DNA from: an uncultured Lachnospiraceae bacterium
GTDB lineage: Bacteria; Bacillota; Clostridia; Lachnospirales; Lachnospiraceae
DNA: 63,551 nucleotides
Direction of reading: 5' to 3'
NCBI GenBank assembly: GCA_946615865.1
Contig: CAMOIJ010000010.1
Span: 1 to 63,551, forward strand
The position numbers and the translations under genes were made by a program. The notes below the pieces were generated by a model. The model was not told the origin of the DNA. It saw only the letters and a program-made list of their open reading frames with translations, and did not search any database. Below, in pieces: positions 6,796-17,800 of the stretch (its first letter is position 1; each line of letters starts with the position of its first letter).

Positions 6796-7400
6796 AACGG
6801 GAGGGAACCGGGCGGCACAGAATATTTTGCCTGATGGGCAAGAGCGGCACCGGGAAAGATACTATATACAGAGAATTGCTGAGTGACGGGGCGCTTCCAT
6901 TTGAGCGCCTCGTTCCCTGTACGACGAGACCGATCCGGGCCGGCGAGCAGGACGGGCGGGAATATCATTTTTACAGCGTGGAGGAGTTTCGGGCGCTGGA
7001 GCGGGCCGGCAAGATTGTTGAGTCGCGCTGCTATGAGACGGTGCACGGGCCGTGGTATTACTTTACGGCGGACGACGGGCAGATTGACCTGGCGCGGCAC
7101 AGTACACTGATGATCGGGACGCTGGAGTCCTGCCTTGCGCTGCGCGCCTATTATGGGGCGGACAAGGTGGTGCCTGTTTACATTGAGGTGGAGGACGGCG
7201 AACGCCTGCAGAGGGCCCTTGACCGCGAGCGCTCCGAGAAGATGCCAAAATATCGCGAACTCTGCCGCCGCTTCCTTGCCGACTGCGAGGACTTCTCAGA
7301 GGAGAAGATCGCGGAGGCGGGAATCACGAAGCGGTTTTATAATGATGACCTGCAGCGGTGCAGGCGGGAGATCGAGGAGTACCTGGCGGAGATGATGTGA
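6789..7400 (+). CDS. gmk: Guanylate kinase family protein
   Basis: Phosphorylates GMP to GDP in nucleotide metabolism, in the cytoplasm. The 203 residues fit the family. The P-loop is GKSGTGKDT at about 17-25. It is followed by VPCTTRPIRAGEQDGREYHF, the GMP-binding segment, and a C-terminal lid with NDDLQRC. The start ATG sits inside a duplicated copy of the pyk 3' end and has no clear ribosome binding site; no better in-frame start precedes it, because the P-loop follows closely. Translational coupling to pyk is possible. It leads the conserved group holB-ricT-trmN6-rsmI. The domain is well recognised, though some clostridial paralogues of this type have not been tested for GMP use. Confidence 0.85.
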   Translation: MVKREGTGRHRIFCLMGKSGTGKDTIYRELLSDGALPFERLVPCTTRPIRAGEQDGREYHFYSVEEFRALERAGKIVESRCYETVHGPWYYFTADDGQIDLARHSTLMIGTLESCLALRAYYGADKVVPVYIEVEDGERLQRALDRERSEKMPKYRELCRRFLADCEDFSEEKIAEAGITKRFYNDDLQRCRREIEEYLAEMM

Positions 7401-7423
7401 GCGCGGAAAGGCGTGGCGCAGGA

Positions 7424-8497
7424 ATGCGGAAATTTTCAGATATAATCGGCCAGAAGGCCATTATAGAGCATTTGTATAATGCCCTGAGAACGGGCAGTAT
7501 TTCCCATGCCTATATCCTCAGCGGAGACGCGGGTTCGGGGCGGAAGACTATTGCGTCGATCTTTGCGGCAGCGCTGCAGTGTGAGGACCTGCAGGAAGAG
7601 GAGACGGAGGAACCGGAGCAGATCATGTCCGGAACAGGCAGGCAGGCGCCCCGCATGCGGAAGAAGAAACTCCTGGAGCCCTGCGGCAGGTGCCTCTCCT
7701 GTATTCAGGCCCAGAGCGGCAACCAGCCGGACATCATTACCATCAGCCACGAGAAGCCTAACAGCATCAGCGTGGGCGAGATCCGCAGAATGCGCGCGGA
7801 TCTTCAGATCAAGCCCTATTCCAATGCGCGGAAAGTCTATATTATTCCCGACGCGGAGAAACTGACGATACAGGCGCAGAATGCGCTGCTCAAGACGCTG
7901 GAGGAGCCGCCGGAGTACGCGGTCATTATTTTGATCGCGAATGGTTTGTCGGCTTTTTTGCCGACGATACTGAGCCGGTGCGTCGTGCTGCAGACACGGG
8001 CGGTGGAAGAGGCACAGATCGCGCGCTTTCTGCAGCGTGAGAAGGAGCTTCCCGAGGACCAGGCGATGATTCTGGCGAGGTTTGCGGGCGGAAATCCCGG
8101 ACAGGCGCTTCTTCTGACGGATGACAAGGAGTTTCTGGAACTGCGGGACCGGACCGTGGACTTTCTGGCGCACCTGAGCCGGTCGGACGCGGTGCAGATC
8201 AGCGAGTTTTCATCAGGTATAGACGCGGGACGGCGGGATGAAGTGCTGAGTTTTGTCCTGATGTGGTTTCGCGACGTCTTGCTGTATCACAGTACGCAAA
8301 ACAGCGGGAACTTGATTTTTCAGGAGGACATACAGTATATTATAGAAGCCGCAGGTATGCTCGGTTATGAGCGGCTCGGCAGGATCCTCGACGAGATCGA
8401 CACGGCGTCGCGCCGCCTCAGATCCAATGTGGCAGCAGACTCAGTGTTCGAGATCATGTTTCTGAAGATCCGGCAGCAGTACCTTCGCCGTGTCTGA
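7424..8497 (+). CDS. holB: DNA polymerase III delta' subunit
   Basis: Part of the clamp loader that places the sliding clamp on DNA. The 357-residue protein starts MRKFSDIIGQ. An in-frame ATG at 7358 inside gmk would add 22 residues that do not look like the family. The AAA+ P-loop is degenerate, GDAGSGRKT, as usual for delta'. A zinc site is formed by the Cys in LQCED and the cluster CGRCLSC, with an unusually long Glu/Arg/Lys-rich insert of about 30 residues between them. Sensor and arginine-finger motifs follow: NALLKTLEEPPEYA and PTILSRC. It lies 23 bases after gmk and 71 before ricT, the same neighbourhood as in other Firmicutes. Confidence 0.92.
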   Translation: MRKFSDIIGQKAIIEHLYNALRTGSISHAYILSGDAGSGRKTIASIFAAALQCEDLQEEETEEPEQIMSGTGRQAPRMRKKKLLEPCGRCLSCIQAQSGNQPDIITISHEKPNSISVGEIRRMRADLQIKPYSNARKVYIIPDAEKLTIQAQNALLKTLEEPPEYAVIILIANGLSAFLPTILSRCVVLQTRAVEEAQIARFLQREKELPEDQAMILARFAGGNPGQALLLTDDKEFLELRDRTVDFLAHLSRSDAVQISEFSSGIDAGRRDEVLSFVLMWFRDVLLYHSTQNSGNLIFQEDIQYIIEAAGMLGYERLGRILDEIDTASRRLRSNVAADSVFEIMFLKIRQQYLRRV

Positions 8498-8533
8498 CCC
8501 CGGCATTTATGGTGCCTGACCCCGGCACTTATG
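8494..8533 (+). repeat. Short direct repeat across the holB stop codon
   Basis: Two 18-bp copies, 8494-8511 and 8516-8533, share CTGACCCCGGCA and TTATG and differ at one base. The first contains the holB stop codon. GTGCCTGACCCC-type words are common short interspersed sequences in many genomes; no hairpin is evident here. Confidence 0.7.
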
Positions 8534-8568
8534 TACCTGACAAAGCAGTTAGACAGGAAAAATTACTA

Positions 8569-9894
8569 ATGGATACCATAAAATATACAGAAATCGAAAA
8601 AGAAAGCACCAGAGTCGAGATCCACGGAGATAACGTGGAAGTCATCGATGTCGCGAGAGCGGAAGTGCGCAAGGTCGAGATCGTGGCTGCCGCGCAGGCG
8701 AAAGCGATTGCCATGAAGGAGCCCACGGCAGCAGGGGAATTCGCTGCAGAAGAAGAACCGGCTGTGGCAGAGGAACCCGCTGACGAAGAGGAACTCCTGA
8801 CAGAGGAACCCGCGGCAGAGGAGGAACCGGAAGAAGGATCTGCAGAAGAGGAGCCCGCAGAGTGCAGGATCCCCGCTGAAAACAGCGACGAAACCGTGCA
8901 TGTGATCGGCGTGCGGTTCAGGACAGCCGGCAAGGTTTACTTTTTTGACCCGGGACAGTGGGAAGTCAGACACGGCTGCCATGTCATTGTTGAGACCGCG
9001 CGCGGCGTCGAGTACGGCACTGTGGTCGGCCTGCCCATGGACGTCAAGGCAAGCAAGGTGACCCAGCCCCTCAAGGAGGTCATCCGCGTAGCGACTCTGG
9101 AGGACAACGAGACCGAGCGCCGCAACCGCGCCAAGGAGAAAGAGGCTTACCGCATCTGCCAGGAGAAGATTCTGGCTCACGGCCTGGAAATGAAGCTCAT
9201 TAACGCGGAGTACACTTTTGACAACAGCAAAGTGCTGTTCTACTTTACGGCGGACGGGCGCGTGGACTTCCGAGACCTGGTCAAGGATCTCGCGAGCGTT
9301 TTCCGCACCCGCATCGAGCTGCGCCAGATCGGCGTCCGCGACGAGACCAAGATTCTGGGCGGATACGGCATCTGCGGAAGACCTCTATGCTGCCACACCT
9401 GGATGAGCGACTTCATCCCGGTTTCCATCAAGATGGCAAAAGAGCAAAACCTCTCGCTCAATCCCGGCAAGATCTCCGGTGTCTGCGGCCGTCTGATGTG
9501 CTGCCTCAAGAACGAGGCGGACACCTATGAGGAGCTGAACCGGAACCTTCCCAAGGTCGGAGACGAAGTGCAGGGAAATGACGGCCTCAGCGGCCAGGTG
9601 GAGAGCGTCAATGTGCTCCGCCAGACAGTCCGCATCCTCGTGGAGGTGGACGACGAGAAAGAATTCCACGAATATCACGTGAGTGATCTGACCGTCCTGC
9701 GCAGAAGACGCAGGGGCGGCAACAGAAGCCGTAAGGACAATGCGGCCGACTCCAAGGAAGCGCAGGAACTCGAGAAACTCGAGAGCCAGGAGCGCCAGGA
9801 ATCCCGCGGCGATGGCAAAAACCGCGGCAGTAAGAACAAATCGAACCGGAACAAGAACCGCCGCAGACAGGAGAACAATAATAATGCACAGTGA
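8569..9894 (+). CDS. ricT: PSP1-domain protein RicT (YaaT)
   Basis: RicT is a cytoplasmic protein that in Bacillus subtilis works with RicA and RicF as an iron-sulfur-containing complex affecting RNase Y maturation of mRNA. The 441-residue protein has three parts. First is an acidic Ala/Glu/Pro-rich stretch (about 50-105) not typical of the short family members. Then comes the PSP1 core with conserved Cys motifs GICGRPLCCHTW and GVCGRLMCCLKNE. Last is a basic Asn/Arg/Lys-rich tail. Start: ATG at 8569 with AGGAAA nine bases upstream; an in-frame ATG at 8509 lies in the short repeat. It overlaps trmN6 by 11 bases. Confidence 0.92.
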   Translation: MDTIKYTEIEKESTRVEIHGDNVEVIDVARAEVRKVEIVAAAQAKAIAMKEPTAAGEFAAEEEPAVAEEPADEEELLTEEPAAEEEPEEGSAEEEPAECRIPAENSDETVHVIGVRFRTAGKVYFFDPGQWEVRHGCHVIVETARGVEYGTVVGLPMDVKASKVTQPLKEVIRVATLEDNETERRNRAKEKEAYRICQEKILAHGLEMKLINAEYTFDNSKVLFYFTADGRVDFRDLVKDLASVFRTRIELRQIGVRDETKILGGYGICGRPLCCHTWMSDFIPVSIKMAKEQNLSLNPGKISGVCGRLMCCLKNEADTYEELNRNLPKVGDEVQGNDGLSGQVESVNVLRQTVRILVEVDDEKEFHEYHVSDLTVLRRRRRGGNRSRKDNAADSKEAQELEKLESQERQESRGDGKNRGSKNKSNRNKNRRRQENNNNAQ

Positions 9895-10663
9895 CGACAG
9901 GATCCCGGAATCGCAGTTAGTGCGCCCCGGGGAGAAAGTCGACGACCTTCAGCGAAGCGGGCTGAGGATCATTCAGGATCCGGCGAGATTCTGCTTTGGC
10001 ATGGATGCGGTGCTTCTCACCGGGTTCATTCAGGAAGGGATCGGCGGACGCTCCATGGCGCGCGAAGATATGCTGGATCTGGGTACCGGCACGGGGATCA
10101 TTCCGCTGCTCATGTCGGCCAAATCGGACCTGCGGACGCTGACTGGCCTGGAGATCCAGCCGGACAGCGCCGATATGGCGAGAAGGAGTGTACAGCTCAA
10201 CGGGATTGGGGACAGAGTCCGGATCCTGCAGGGAGATATCAGAGAGGCAGATACGCTTTTTGCGCCTGCCTCTTTTGGCATTGTGACCAGCAATCCGCCC
10301 TATATGATCGGCGGGCATGGCCTTCAGAATCCGGACAGCCCCAAGGCGATCGCGAGACACGAGGTCCTGTGCGATTTTGACGACGTGGCGAGGGCGGCGG
10401 AGAAGCTGCTCAAGACGAGCGGCCATTTCTATCTCGTGCACAGGCCCTTCAGGCTTGCCGAGATCATGACGACCCTGCGGGACCACGGCCTCGAGCCCAA
10501 GCGGATGCGCCTTGTCTACCCCTTTGTCGACAGGGAGCCCAACATGGTCCTTTTGGACTGCGTGCGCGGCGGCCGGCCCCGGCTGACGGTGGAGAAGCCG
10601 CTGATCGTCTATAAAGAGCCCGGCAAGTACACGGACGAGATCTACGAGGTGTACGGCTACTAG
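9884..10663 (+). CDS. trmN6: tRNA1(Val) (adenine37-N6)-methyltransferase
   Basis: SAM-dependent methyltransferase expected to methylate N6 of adenine 37 in a tRNA. The 259-residue protein has the SAM loop LDLGTGTGIIPLL and the catalytic N6-adenine motif NPPY (VTSNPPYMIGG). The C-terminal half shows PFRLAEIM and EPNMVLLD, typical of the TrmN6/YfiC family. The start is the ATG at 9884, with GGAG ten bases upstream, inside the end of ricT. rsmI follows after 17 bases, so these genes are probably translated from one mRNA. Confidence 0.93.
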   Translation: MHSDDRIPESQLVRPGEKVDDLQRSGLRIIQDPARFCFGMDAVLLTGFIQEGIGGRSMAREDMLDLGTGTGIIPLLMSAKSDLRTLTGLEIQPDSADMARRSVQLNGIGDRVRILQGDIREADTLFAPASFGIVTSNPPYMIGGHGLQNPDSPKAIARHEVLCDFDDVARAAEKLLKTSGHFYLVHRPFRLAEIMTTLRDHGLEPKRMRLVYPFVDREPNMVLLDCVRGGRPRLTVEKPLIVYKEPGKYTDEIYEVYGY

Positions 10664-10680
10664 AATACAGGAGCAAAACA

Positions 10681-11583
10681 GTGAAAGAGACGGATAAATC
10701 ATTAATCATAAACAGCGAAGCGGAGCCGGAAAACCGCATCTGCGCGGAGCCCGGAACCCTCTATCTCTGCGCCACGCCCATCGGCAATCTGGGCGACATC
10801 ACGGAGCGCGCGCTGCGCACACTGGAGTCGGTGGACCTGATCGCGGCGGAAGACACCCGCAACACACTGCGCCTTCTCAATCACTTCGGGATCAAAAAGC
10901 CGCTCACCAGCTATCACGAATATAATAAGTACACAAAGGCCGAAGAGCTGATCACCAAACTGCATCGCGGCGCCAGTATCGCGGTCGTGACGGACGCAGG
11001 GACACCCGCGATTTCCGATCCCGGCGAAGTGATCGCCGCTATGTGCCTCGAGCAGGGAATCCGGGTGACTTCACTGCCCGGCGCCTGCGCCCTGATCACT
11101 GCTCTGACCATGTCCGGGATGCCCGCCAGAAGATTCTGCTTTGAGGGATTTCTGCCGGGGGACAAGAAGGAGAGAAGGTATATTTTGACACAGCTGCAGA
11201 GAGAGGAGCGCACGACGATCCTCTATGAGGCGCCCCATCACCTGCGGGGGACGCTGCAGGAACTGTATGAGGCCCTGGGCGACAGGAAGATCACCCTCTG
11301 CCGGGAGCTGACCAAGAAATTCGAAGAGGCTTTGCCGATGACCTTGGCTTCCGCAAACGTATATTATAATGAGAACGAGCCGCGCGGGGAGTACGTGTTA
11401 GTCCTGGAGGGGGCCAGCCGGGCGCAGCTTGAAGAGAAAAAAAGGAAGTCTTTCGAGGAGATGACGCTGGAGGAGCACATGGCGCTGTATACAGACCAGG
11501 GGCTCAGCCGCAAGGAAGCCATGAAGAAAGTGGCGGCGGACCGCGGCGTGTCCAAGAGGGATATTTATAAGGAATTGCTGTGA
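10681..11583 (+). CDS. rsmI: 16S rRNA (cytidine1402-2'-O)-methyltransferase
   Basis: RsmI methylates the 2'-OH of C1402 in the decoding centre of 16S rRNA. The 300-residue protein starts at GTG with AGGAGC upstream. It has a tetrapyrrole-methylase fold: LYLCATPIGNLGDIT, LIAAEDTRNTLRLLNHFGI, VVTDAGTPAISDPG, LPGACALITAL and GFLPGDKKER, then ILYEAPHHL and LCRELTKKFEE, and the C-terminal helical domain ending SKRDIYKELL. It is the last gene of the housekeeping run. No strong terminator is seen after it. Confidence 0.96.
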   Translation: MKETDKSLIINSEAEPENRICAEPGTLYLCATPIGNLGDITERALRTLESVDLIAAEDTRNTLRLLNHFGIKKPLTSYHEYNKYTKAEELITKLHRGASIAVVTDAGTPAISDPGEVIAAMCLEQGIRVTSLPGACALITALTMSGMPARRFCFEGFLPGDKKERRYILTQLQREERTTILYEAPHHLRGTLQELYEALGDRKITLCRELTKKFEEALPMTLASANVYYNENEPRGEYVLVLEGASRAQLEEKKRKSFEEMTLEEHMALYTDQGLSRKEAMKKVAADRGVSKRDIYKELL

Positions 11584-11743
11584 CCAATGGCCACAACTAT
11601 TGATGTTTACACAAGGGGGGAGATGTCACTGTTTTGACGATATCTCATTTATTGTGCGCCAAAATATCGTTTATAAAATGCTCAATTTAGACACTTTAAA
11701 CAAACAGTAAAAGGCAATTTGTTGATTTTTGTCCTATAGATGT

Positions 11744-11769
11744 ATAAACTTATATATGTAAAAGTTTAT
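11744..11769 (+). promoter_or_regulatory. Inverted repeat upstream of the giant surface-protein gene
   Basis: ATAAACTT (11744-11751) and AAGTTTAT (11762-11769) form an 8-bp dyad around a 10-base AT-rich centre, 38 bases before the ATG of the giant gene. It could be an operator or a weak leader hairpin. Several TATA-like words are present (TATAAA, TATATA) but no promoter with a good -35 can be fixed. The rest of the 220-base gap is AT-rich with no other feature seen. Confidence 0.35.
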
Positions 11770-11806
11770 CGTTTTTTTGACCAACTGGATTATTAAAGGA
11801 ATAAAC

Positions 11807-14800
11807 ATGGAATTTTTGCGCAGGCTGATCGCGAAGATCATGAATGAACACAGAAGACTTAGACGTTTTTACAGAGTTGTCTCTGTATTGGCGTGTATTG
11901 TCGTGTTCGTAACTACTTACGCGATGATCCTGCCTGCGATCACTCTTGAGAGCGGGACTGCGCGCTCCATGCCCGGCATAAGCTGGCTCGCCTCTGATAC
12001 AGATCTGTATACGACCGGCGTGCCAAGCGCAGAGGTTGCGAACGAGGAGGAGCCCGAGCCTGAGAGCACAGAAGCAGAGACGACGGAAGAAGCAAATCCC
12101 GACGACAGTGCCGCGCAGGAAGAGCTCTCTGCGTCTGAAGAAGGCAAAAATGAACCTGCCGAGTCTGAAGAAGGCGAAAATGAGCCCGCAGCAACTATGG
12201 CGACCACAGCCCAGGTTGCGCTCGTAGAAGAGCCCGAACTGATCACGGAGGACACCGTACTCACTGCGAGCGGCAGCGATTACACGGTTTACGTAACAGT
12301 GACCGCGAAGTCACTGCTTCCCCAAGACACAAAGCTCGAAGTCCGCGAGATCACCGAGGAGAGCGACCCCGATGAGTACCGCAAGTACTACGAGAAGGCT
12401 CAGGAAGAGCTCCGGAACCAGTATGACGACAAAACAAATCTGTCTTTTGCCAGATTTTACGATATCAGTTTCACATCCGGCGGTGTCAAAATAGAGCCCG
12501 CCGACACCGTAACCGTCCGCATCGAGTACGACAGCGCGGTGAAGATGGATGCCAACGCGTCCGTTGACACAATTCACTTTGACGAGAAGAAGGCGGAACA
12601 GCCCGAGCTGATCGAGTCCGAGATGAAGATGGAGGACGGCCAGAAGGTCAGGACCAAGTCCAGTGATGAAGCGGGCGAGCACAATGTCGCAAAGGAAAGC
12701 GCGGCTGACGGCAATGCTGTGCATGTCAGCGAGGTCGAGTTTGAATCCGGGAGCTTTTCCGTTTACGGAATCGTCGGAACGACCATCGAAGAGGTCGTGC
12801 TGGCCAGCGACGGCAACAATTACGAGATCTCTGCCACTTACGGCAGCGACACAGGCATCCCTGTGGATGCCAGACTTGAGATCGAAGAGATCACCGAGGA
12901 TTCTGAGGGCTACGCCGATTACGTCGCCCGGACAGAGAGCGCCCTCGGTATGGAAGAAGGCGCCGCGAGCTACATCCGCATGTTTGACATCAAGATCGTG
13001 GATCCTGATGACAGCAGCGTCAGATACCAGCCCGCAGACGGCACAACTGTAGATATGAAGATCGAGCTGGCTGACGCGAAGAGCGAAGGCCTCAGTGTTG
13101 TGCACTTCGCGGACGACAGCGATGAAGGTGATATAGTCGATAATACAACGGAGAGTGGGGAGAATGGACCGGTCGTGGCGTTTGCGGCGGATGGGTTCTC
13201 GGTGTATGTGGTGGCGGATCACGAAGACGGAGAGATCATAACTCCGCGTGTGACCTTCCACTTTATCGGAGAAGATTACACAGAAGATGTCAGCAGTTCA
13301 GGATATACCTACAGTGCTGCACCGTACGAGTTCGTAAATAAAAACGGTGAATATCAAACTACGCAGATCCTCAAGAACGGCGAAGGCCTTGAGATGATCG
13401 CCAATCCGAGAAACAAGGAGGACAGCGTCTTTTACGGATGGTATGTGGTGAATTCTGATTCTGCACCGGATGACGCCCCTATTGTCTACACCTGGACAGA
13501 GAATCCTGCACAGGTTCTCTTTGAGACCCCGGTCGAGATATCTTTTGACGGAACTACGGTGAACTGGACCCTGGGAGAGGCCTCCGGAAGCGGAACCGTG
13601 GATGAGGACGGATGCACACATGTTTACCTTGCACCGATCTATGAAGATTATTATTTCGTGAATTTCCACCTTGGTCCCATTGATGACCCCGGACTGGCGG
13701 GCAGCCTTATGACCCGCAAAATGATCGTTCTTGGCAGCGACGGAGAAGCGGAGATCCGGATCGGCAACGTGCAGGCGCCGAGCCCTGATGCCGTACACAA
13801 GATCTTTACAGGCTGGCAGACTGCTAAACCCGGTGAAGATGGGTTGATGCCAGACGTTAGTTACATAACACTGGATCTCGAAGGCAACGAGATCAACCAT
13901 CCGGATGGAAAGACCGGATATTATATTACAGCAACAGAAAAAAAGGACATCGACCTGTACCCCGTGTTCGCAGAAGCGCGCTGGGTCTATTTCCACACGG
14001 GTAAAAGCGGAAATAATGCCACTTACGTCGGGGCAAAATATCTCCTTACGAGCGATGATATCGTAGAAGACGAAGAGAATCCTTACTATTTTGACTCACT
14101 GCCCGTGAGCCAGAGAAACGGTTATAGCTTTGAAGGCTGGTTTACCGAAGAGGATAGTGAGGAGAACGGGACCGGCGATATGATCGCGGATCCGGAAGGA
14201 AATCTTGTCAATAGTTATGTTAAATATGACACTGACGGAACGACGAAGCTGTATGAGATCGTTGACGGAAAACTGTATTTCTACAAGGCGATGGAGGATC
14301 TGCACCTCTATGCGAAGTGGGTGGAAGTGCCGGATACATCGTATTCGGTGATCATCTGGAAGCAGAAGGTGACGGACGATGTGGACGCATATTCTCAGGA
14401 AGAATATGACGCATGGGTCGCCTTGAAAAAGGCTGAAAATCCGAGCATTACAGAGGCAGAACTGAGAGCGGCAGCTGAGGCGGCGGGTATTACAGTTAAA
14501 GATTATGATTTCGAAGCCTATGACACGGTAGATGGCTACTCAGGAAAAACTCTGGACGAACTTGATCTGAGTACTTATCAGAATAATTCATACGAAGGGT
14601 TCCACTATGGAACAACGACTATGAGCACGGAGACCGTAAAAGGTGACGGCACGACAGTCGTCAATGTGTATTATGACCGCAATGTGCATACGCTTCGTTT
14701 CTATGACAGTGGCAGAGGGTATACATATACAGCTACAACAAGTGATACAGGCACTCAATATGGGTTTGTGGACGGTGAACCGGTTCTGTTGACGAGAAAG

Positions 14801-17800
14801 TCAACGGATGAAAAGACAGTTTGGTATTTCCAGTATGTGTATACTGCGAATAATCGGGGAGATTATAGAATATATAGTGACACAAATACTTATGTTTCCA
14901 GATGGAATGCTTCAGGTCAGAGGTATAGCCGATCTAACGGCAATTCAACAAATAATGTTTACACCGGAACCAGATACACGAGAAGCGGAACCAGTTACAC
15001 AAATTACAGCTACACCCAGACAGAATCCGAATCCGGAGACCAATTCGGAATTGACGGCAACGGCGCGTATGTCGAATTAGCTAAGGAAACAATCGGTACG
15101 TACATTTGGACATATGAAGATTCCAACGGCGTAACACGTGAATATACCGGAACAAGGTACACAAGGAGCAATAACCAATCGACAGGTACGAATGTTCTTG
15201 TTTATGCAATTTCCGCTCTTTACGGCCAAAACATCGGCAATATATTCCCGATCGTAGGAACCAACGGGACGACATATGACAGTGGCGAGAGATGGGATCC
15301 TCAAGACAGCGATATATATGACGAAGTACTGGTATTTCTTGACGCTATGCCGGACGAAGATATCAAGTTTAATGTGAATACCTCGTCAAATGGCCTTAAA
15401 ACATTGACATATTATGTCGAGGTACTTCCGGGAGATACCGTAGAGCAGGTAAGAAACGGAGTAAGTTATAAGACATATCATGTAACAAATGCAAGATATG
15501 GTTACTTTACTGAATCAGAAGACTTTTTTGATATTACCGGCTATACAAAGAAGGAGTCAAATCCGGTATTCGTAAATGGCGAAGCCAGAAATACCAACAC
15601 GATCGATCTGTATTACACCCGCAACTCCTACACCCTCACCTTCGACTCCAACTACCCTTTGGACAAGGTGATCTATTTTGACGGCGAGCAGTGGGATCAG
15701 ACCTACGATTCAACGATCGTAGAAAACGAAGAACACACACTGCTGTACGAGACACCGCTCAGCAGCTACAGCAGCACCGGCGATGATTATTGGGAGCCGA
15801 AGACACCGGATCACTATACCTTTGGCGGCTGGTATGAGGACGCCACCTGCACAGTGCCCTTCAATTTCAACAGTACTATGCCTTCGGCCAACAAGGTGAT
15901 CTACGCCAAGTGGGTGCCGGTCAGTTACCGAGTGCATATCAATCCTAATGGAGCGGAGATCGACCACATCGACCATGCCGGAGACCCCACTTTCAGGCCC
16001 GGTACGACGCACCATGAAGATAAGGCCACTTACATCAACGCCGATTATGGCACGACGATCGCCGAGTACACGCTGACCCGCGATTATGTGCCGATCTCAG
16101 ACGCAGTCGCGGCGACGATGGATGAGGACGATGTTTATTACTATATTTACACCAAATACTATGAAGACACTGGAAGAGGCCTTCCGGCTGACCTGCGAAA
16201 TGCGCTTTATGTGACAGAGGACGAGCTGGACGATTATTACGATTACTATGTGGCCCTCATCAATGTTAAAAAAGCGGAAGACCCGGAGCGTTACGGCGAA
16301 GTGACCATCCTTGGTCCCGCGGCATGGCGCAATGCATATGTGTCCACTCAGAAATATCGCCAGAAGTACCCCAATGAGACCTATGTGTTCCTGGGGTGGT
16401 ATAAAGACGACGAAACGATGCCTTACAACTTCTCCGATCCGGTGGATGAGTCCTTCACACTGACGGCTCATTGGAGACTGGACGGCGGCTATACTGTCAT
16501 GTACATGCCGGAGTACACGATGCCCGACGGCACACTGATCAACGGTAATATTGATACCTGGCAGGATCCGGGGGCCGGCGCCACATACGCTGACCAGGCG
16601 ACGACGACGATCCAGCAGCAGCCGACTGATCTGACGGCAAATGGAACGGCAGTCGATGACGATTCTTATATCTTCCGTGGCTGGCAGGTCGTTACTGTCG
16701 GCGGAACAGTGGATGATCCGACTTACACGCCTCTCGAAGAGGGCGTCTATTACCAGGAAGGTGATGAATTTGTAATTGAGGCAAAATATGCCAACGAGAG
16801 CGGTCTCATTTATCTCCAGGCTGTCTATGAGGCCAAGGAGTCTTCCTACCGCAGACCTGAGATCGCGAATCTGACACTGGATGCAAATACCGGTTATATC
16901 ACCACTGACGGCGAGACTGAACTGGATACAGATCAAAATCTTGATCAGCTGGGCGATGTAGGAACAGTGGCACTGGATGCGGGCGCAGATGAGATCATCT
17001 TCGGCGATATCCAGAGCAATATTGCAGTCCATGTGGAGGATTATGCGGTCAATCCCAATTACTTCAAACATCCGAACGGGTATTTCCTGTTAGGATTTGA
17101 CGATGAACCTGATGAAAAAGACTATGTTGCAACCTACGCGGCAGACAGCATCATCTCCGTTCAGCGAACTGACGAGGAGACGATCTATGCGGTGTGGGAG
17201 CCGATGGTCTACATCAATTTTGTAAATGATACGGGCATAGGTGATGTGATCTTCAACCTGAGCTCTACTGAGGATACAGCATTATATGTTGTAAATGCAG
17301 CAGAGGGAACTTATGAAAGAGTGCCGATCAGGGATCTGACAAATATTAAAGTGCCGAAGGGAGAGACCCTGAGACTTGCGATCCCGAGGGGCGCAGAAGA
17401 AGGGATCACGATCAGCGGCACCAATACATTGGGAGCCGGACAGGTGCTGGTCTGGAATTCCAAGGTGACAATTGATGACAATACCTATGACACAGCGGAT
17501 GGAAGCACGACAAGCTATACGCATACCGTGGACGGTGACACCCATAACCATTCGCTGGCGAAAGGTCAGTCGGAAAATAATGAGGCGTTCTCATTTGATG
17601 AGACACTCATTGTGAATGAACAAGGTTTAACGGTGACTTTTACCTCCCTCCAGCATGACCGGACGCTTGTGCTGCATGACAATTATCGTGATAACACGCA
17701 GGAGATCTATTTTGCTAATCCACTTACAACCGGTGGATATGATCTCCCTACGCCGAGCACACGTCTTGGCTATGAGTTTATCGGCTGGGATACGGAACAG

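Noticed and set aside
5648-6850. A 400-codon open frame on the minus strand.
   Set aside because: Antisense to pyruvate kinase, no motif, no ribosome site.
11591-11700. A possible terminator after rsmI.
   Set aside because: A 7-bp dyad (ACGATAT / ATATCGT) with a 20-base loop and no T run is too weak to call.
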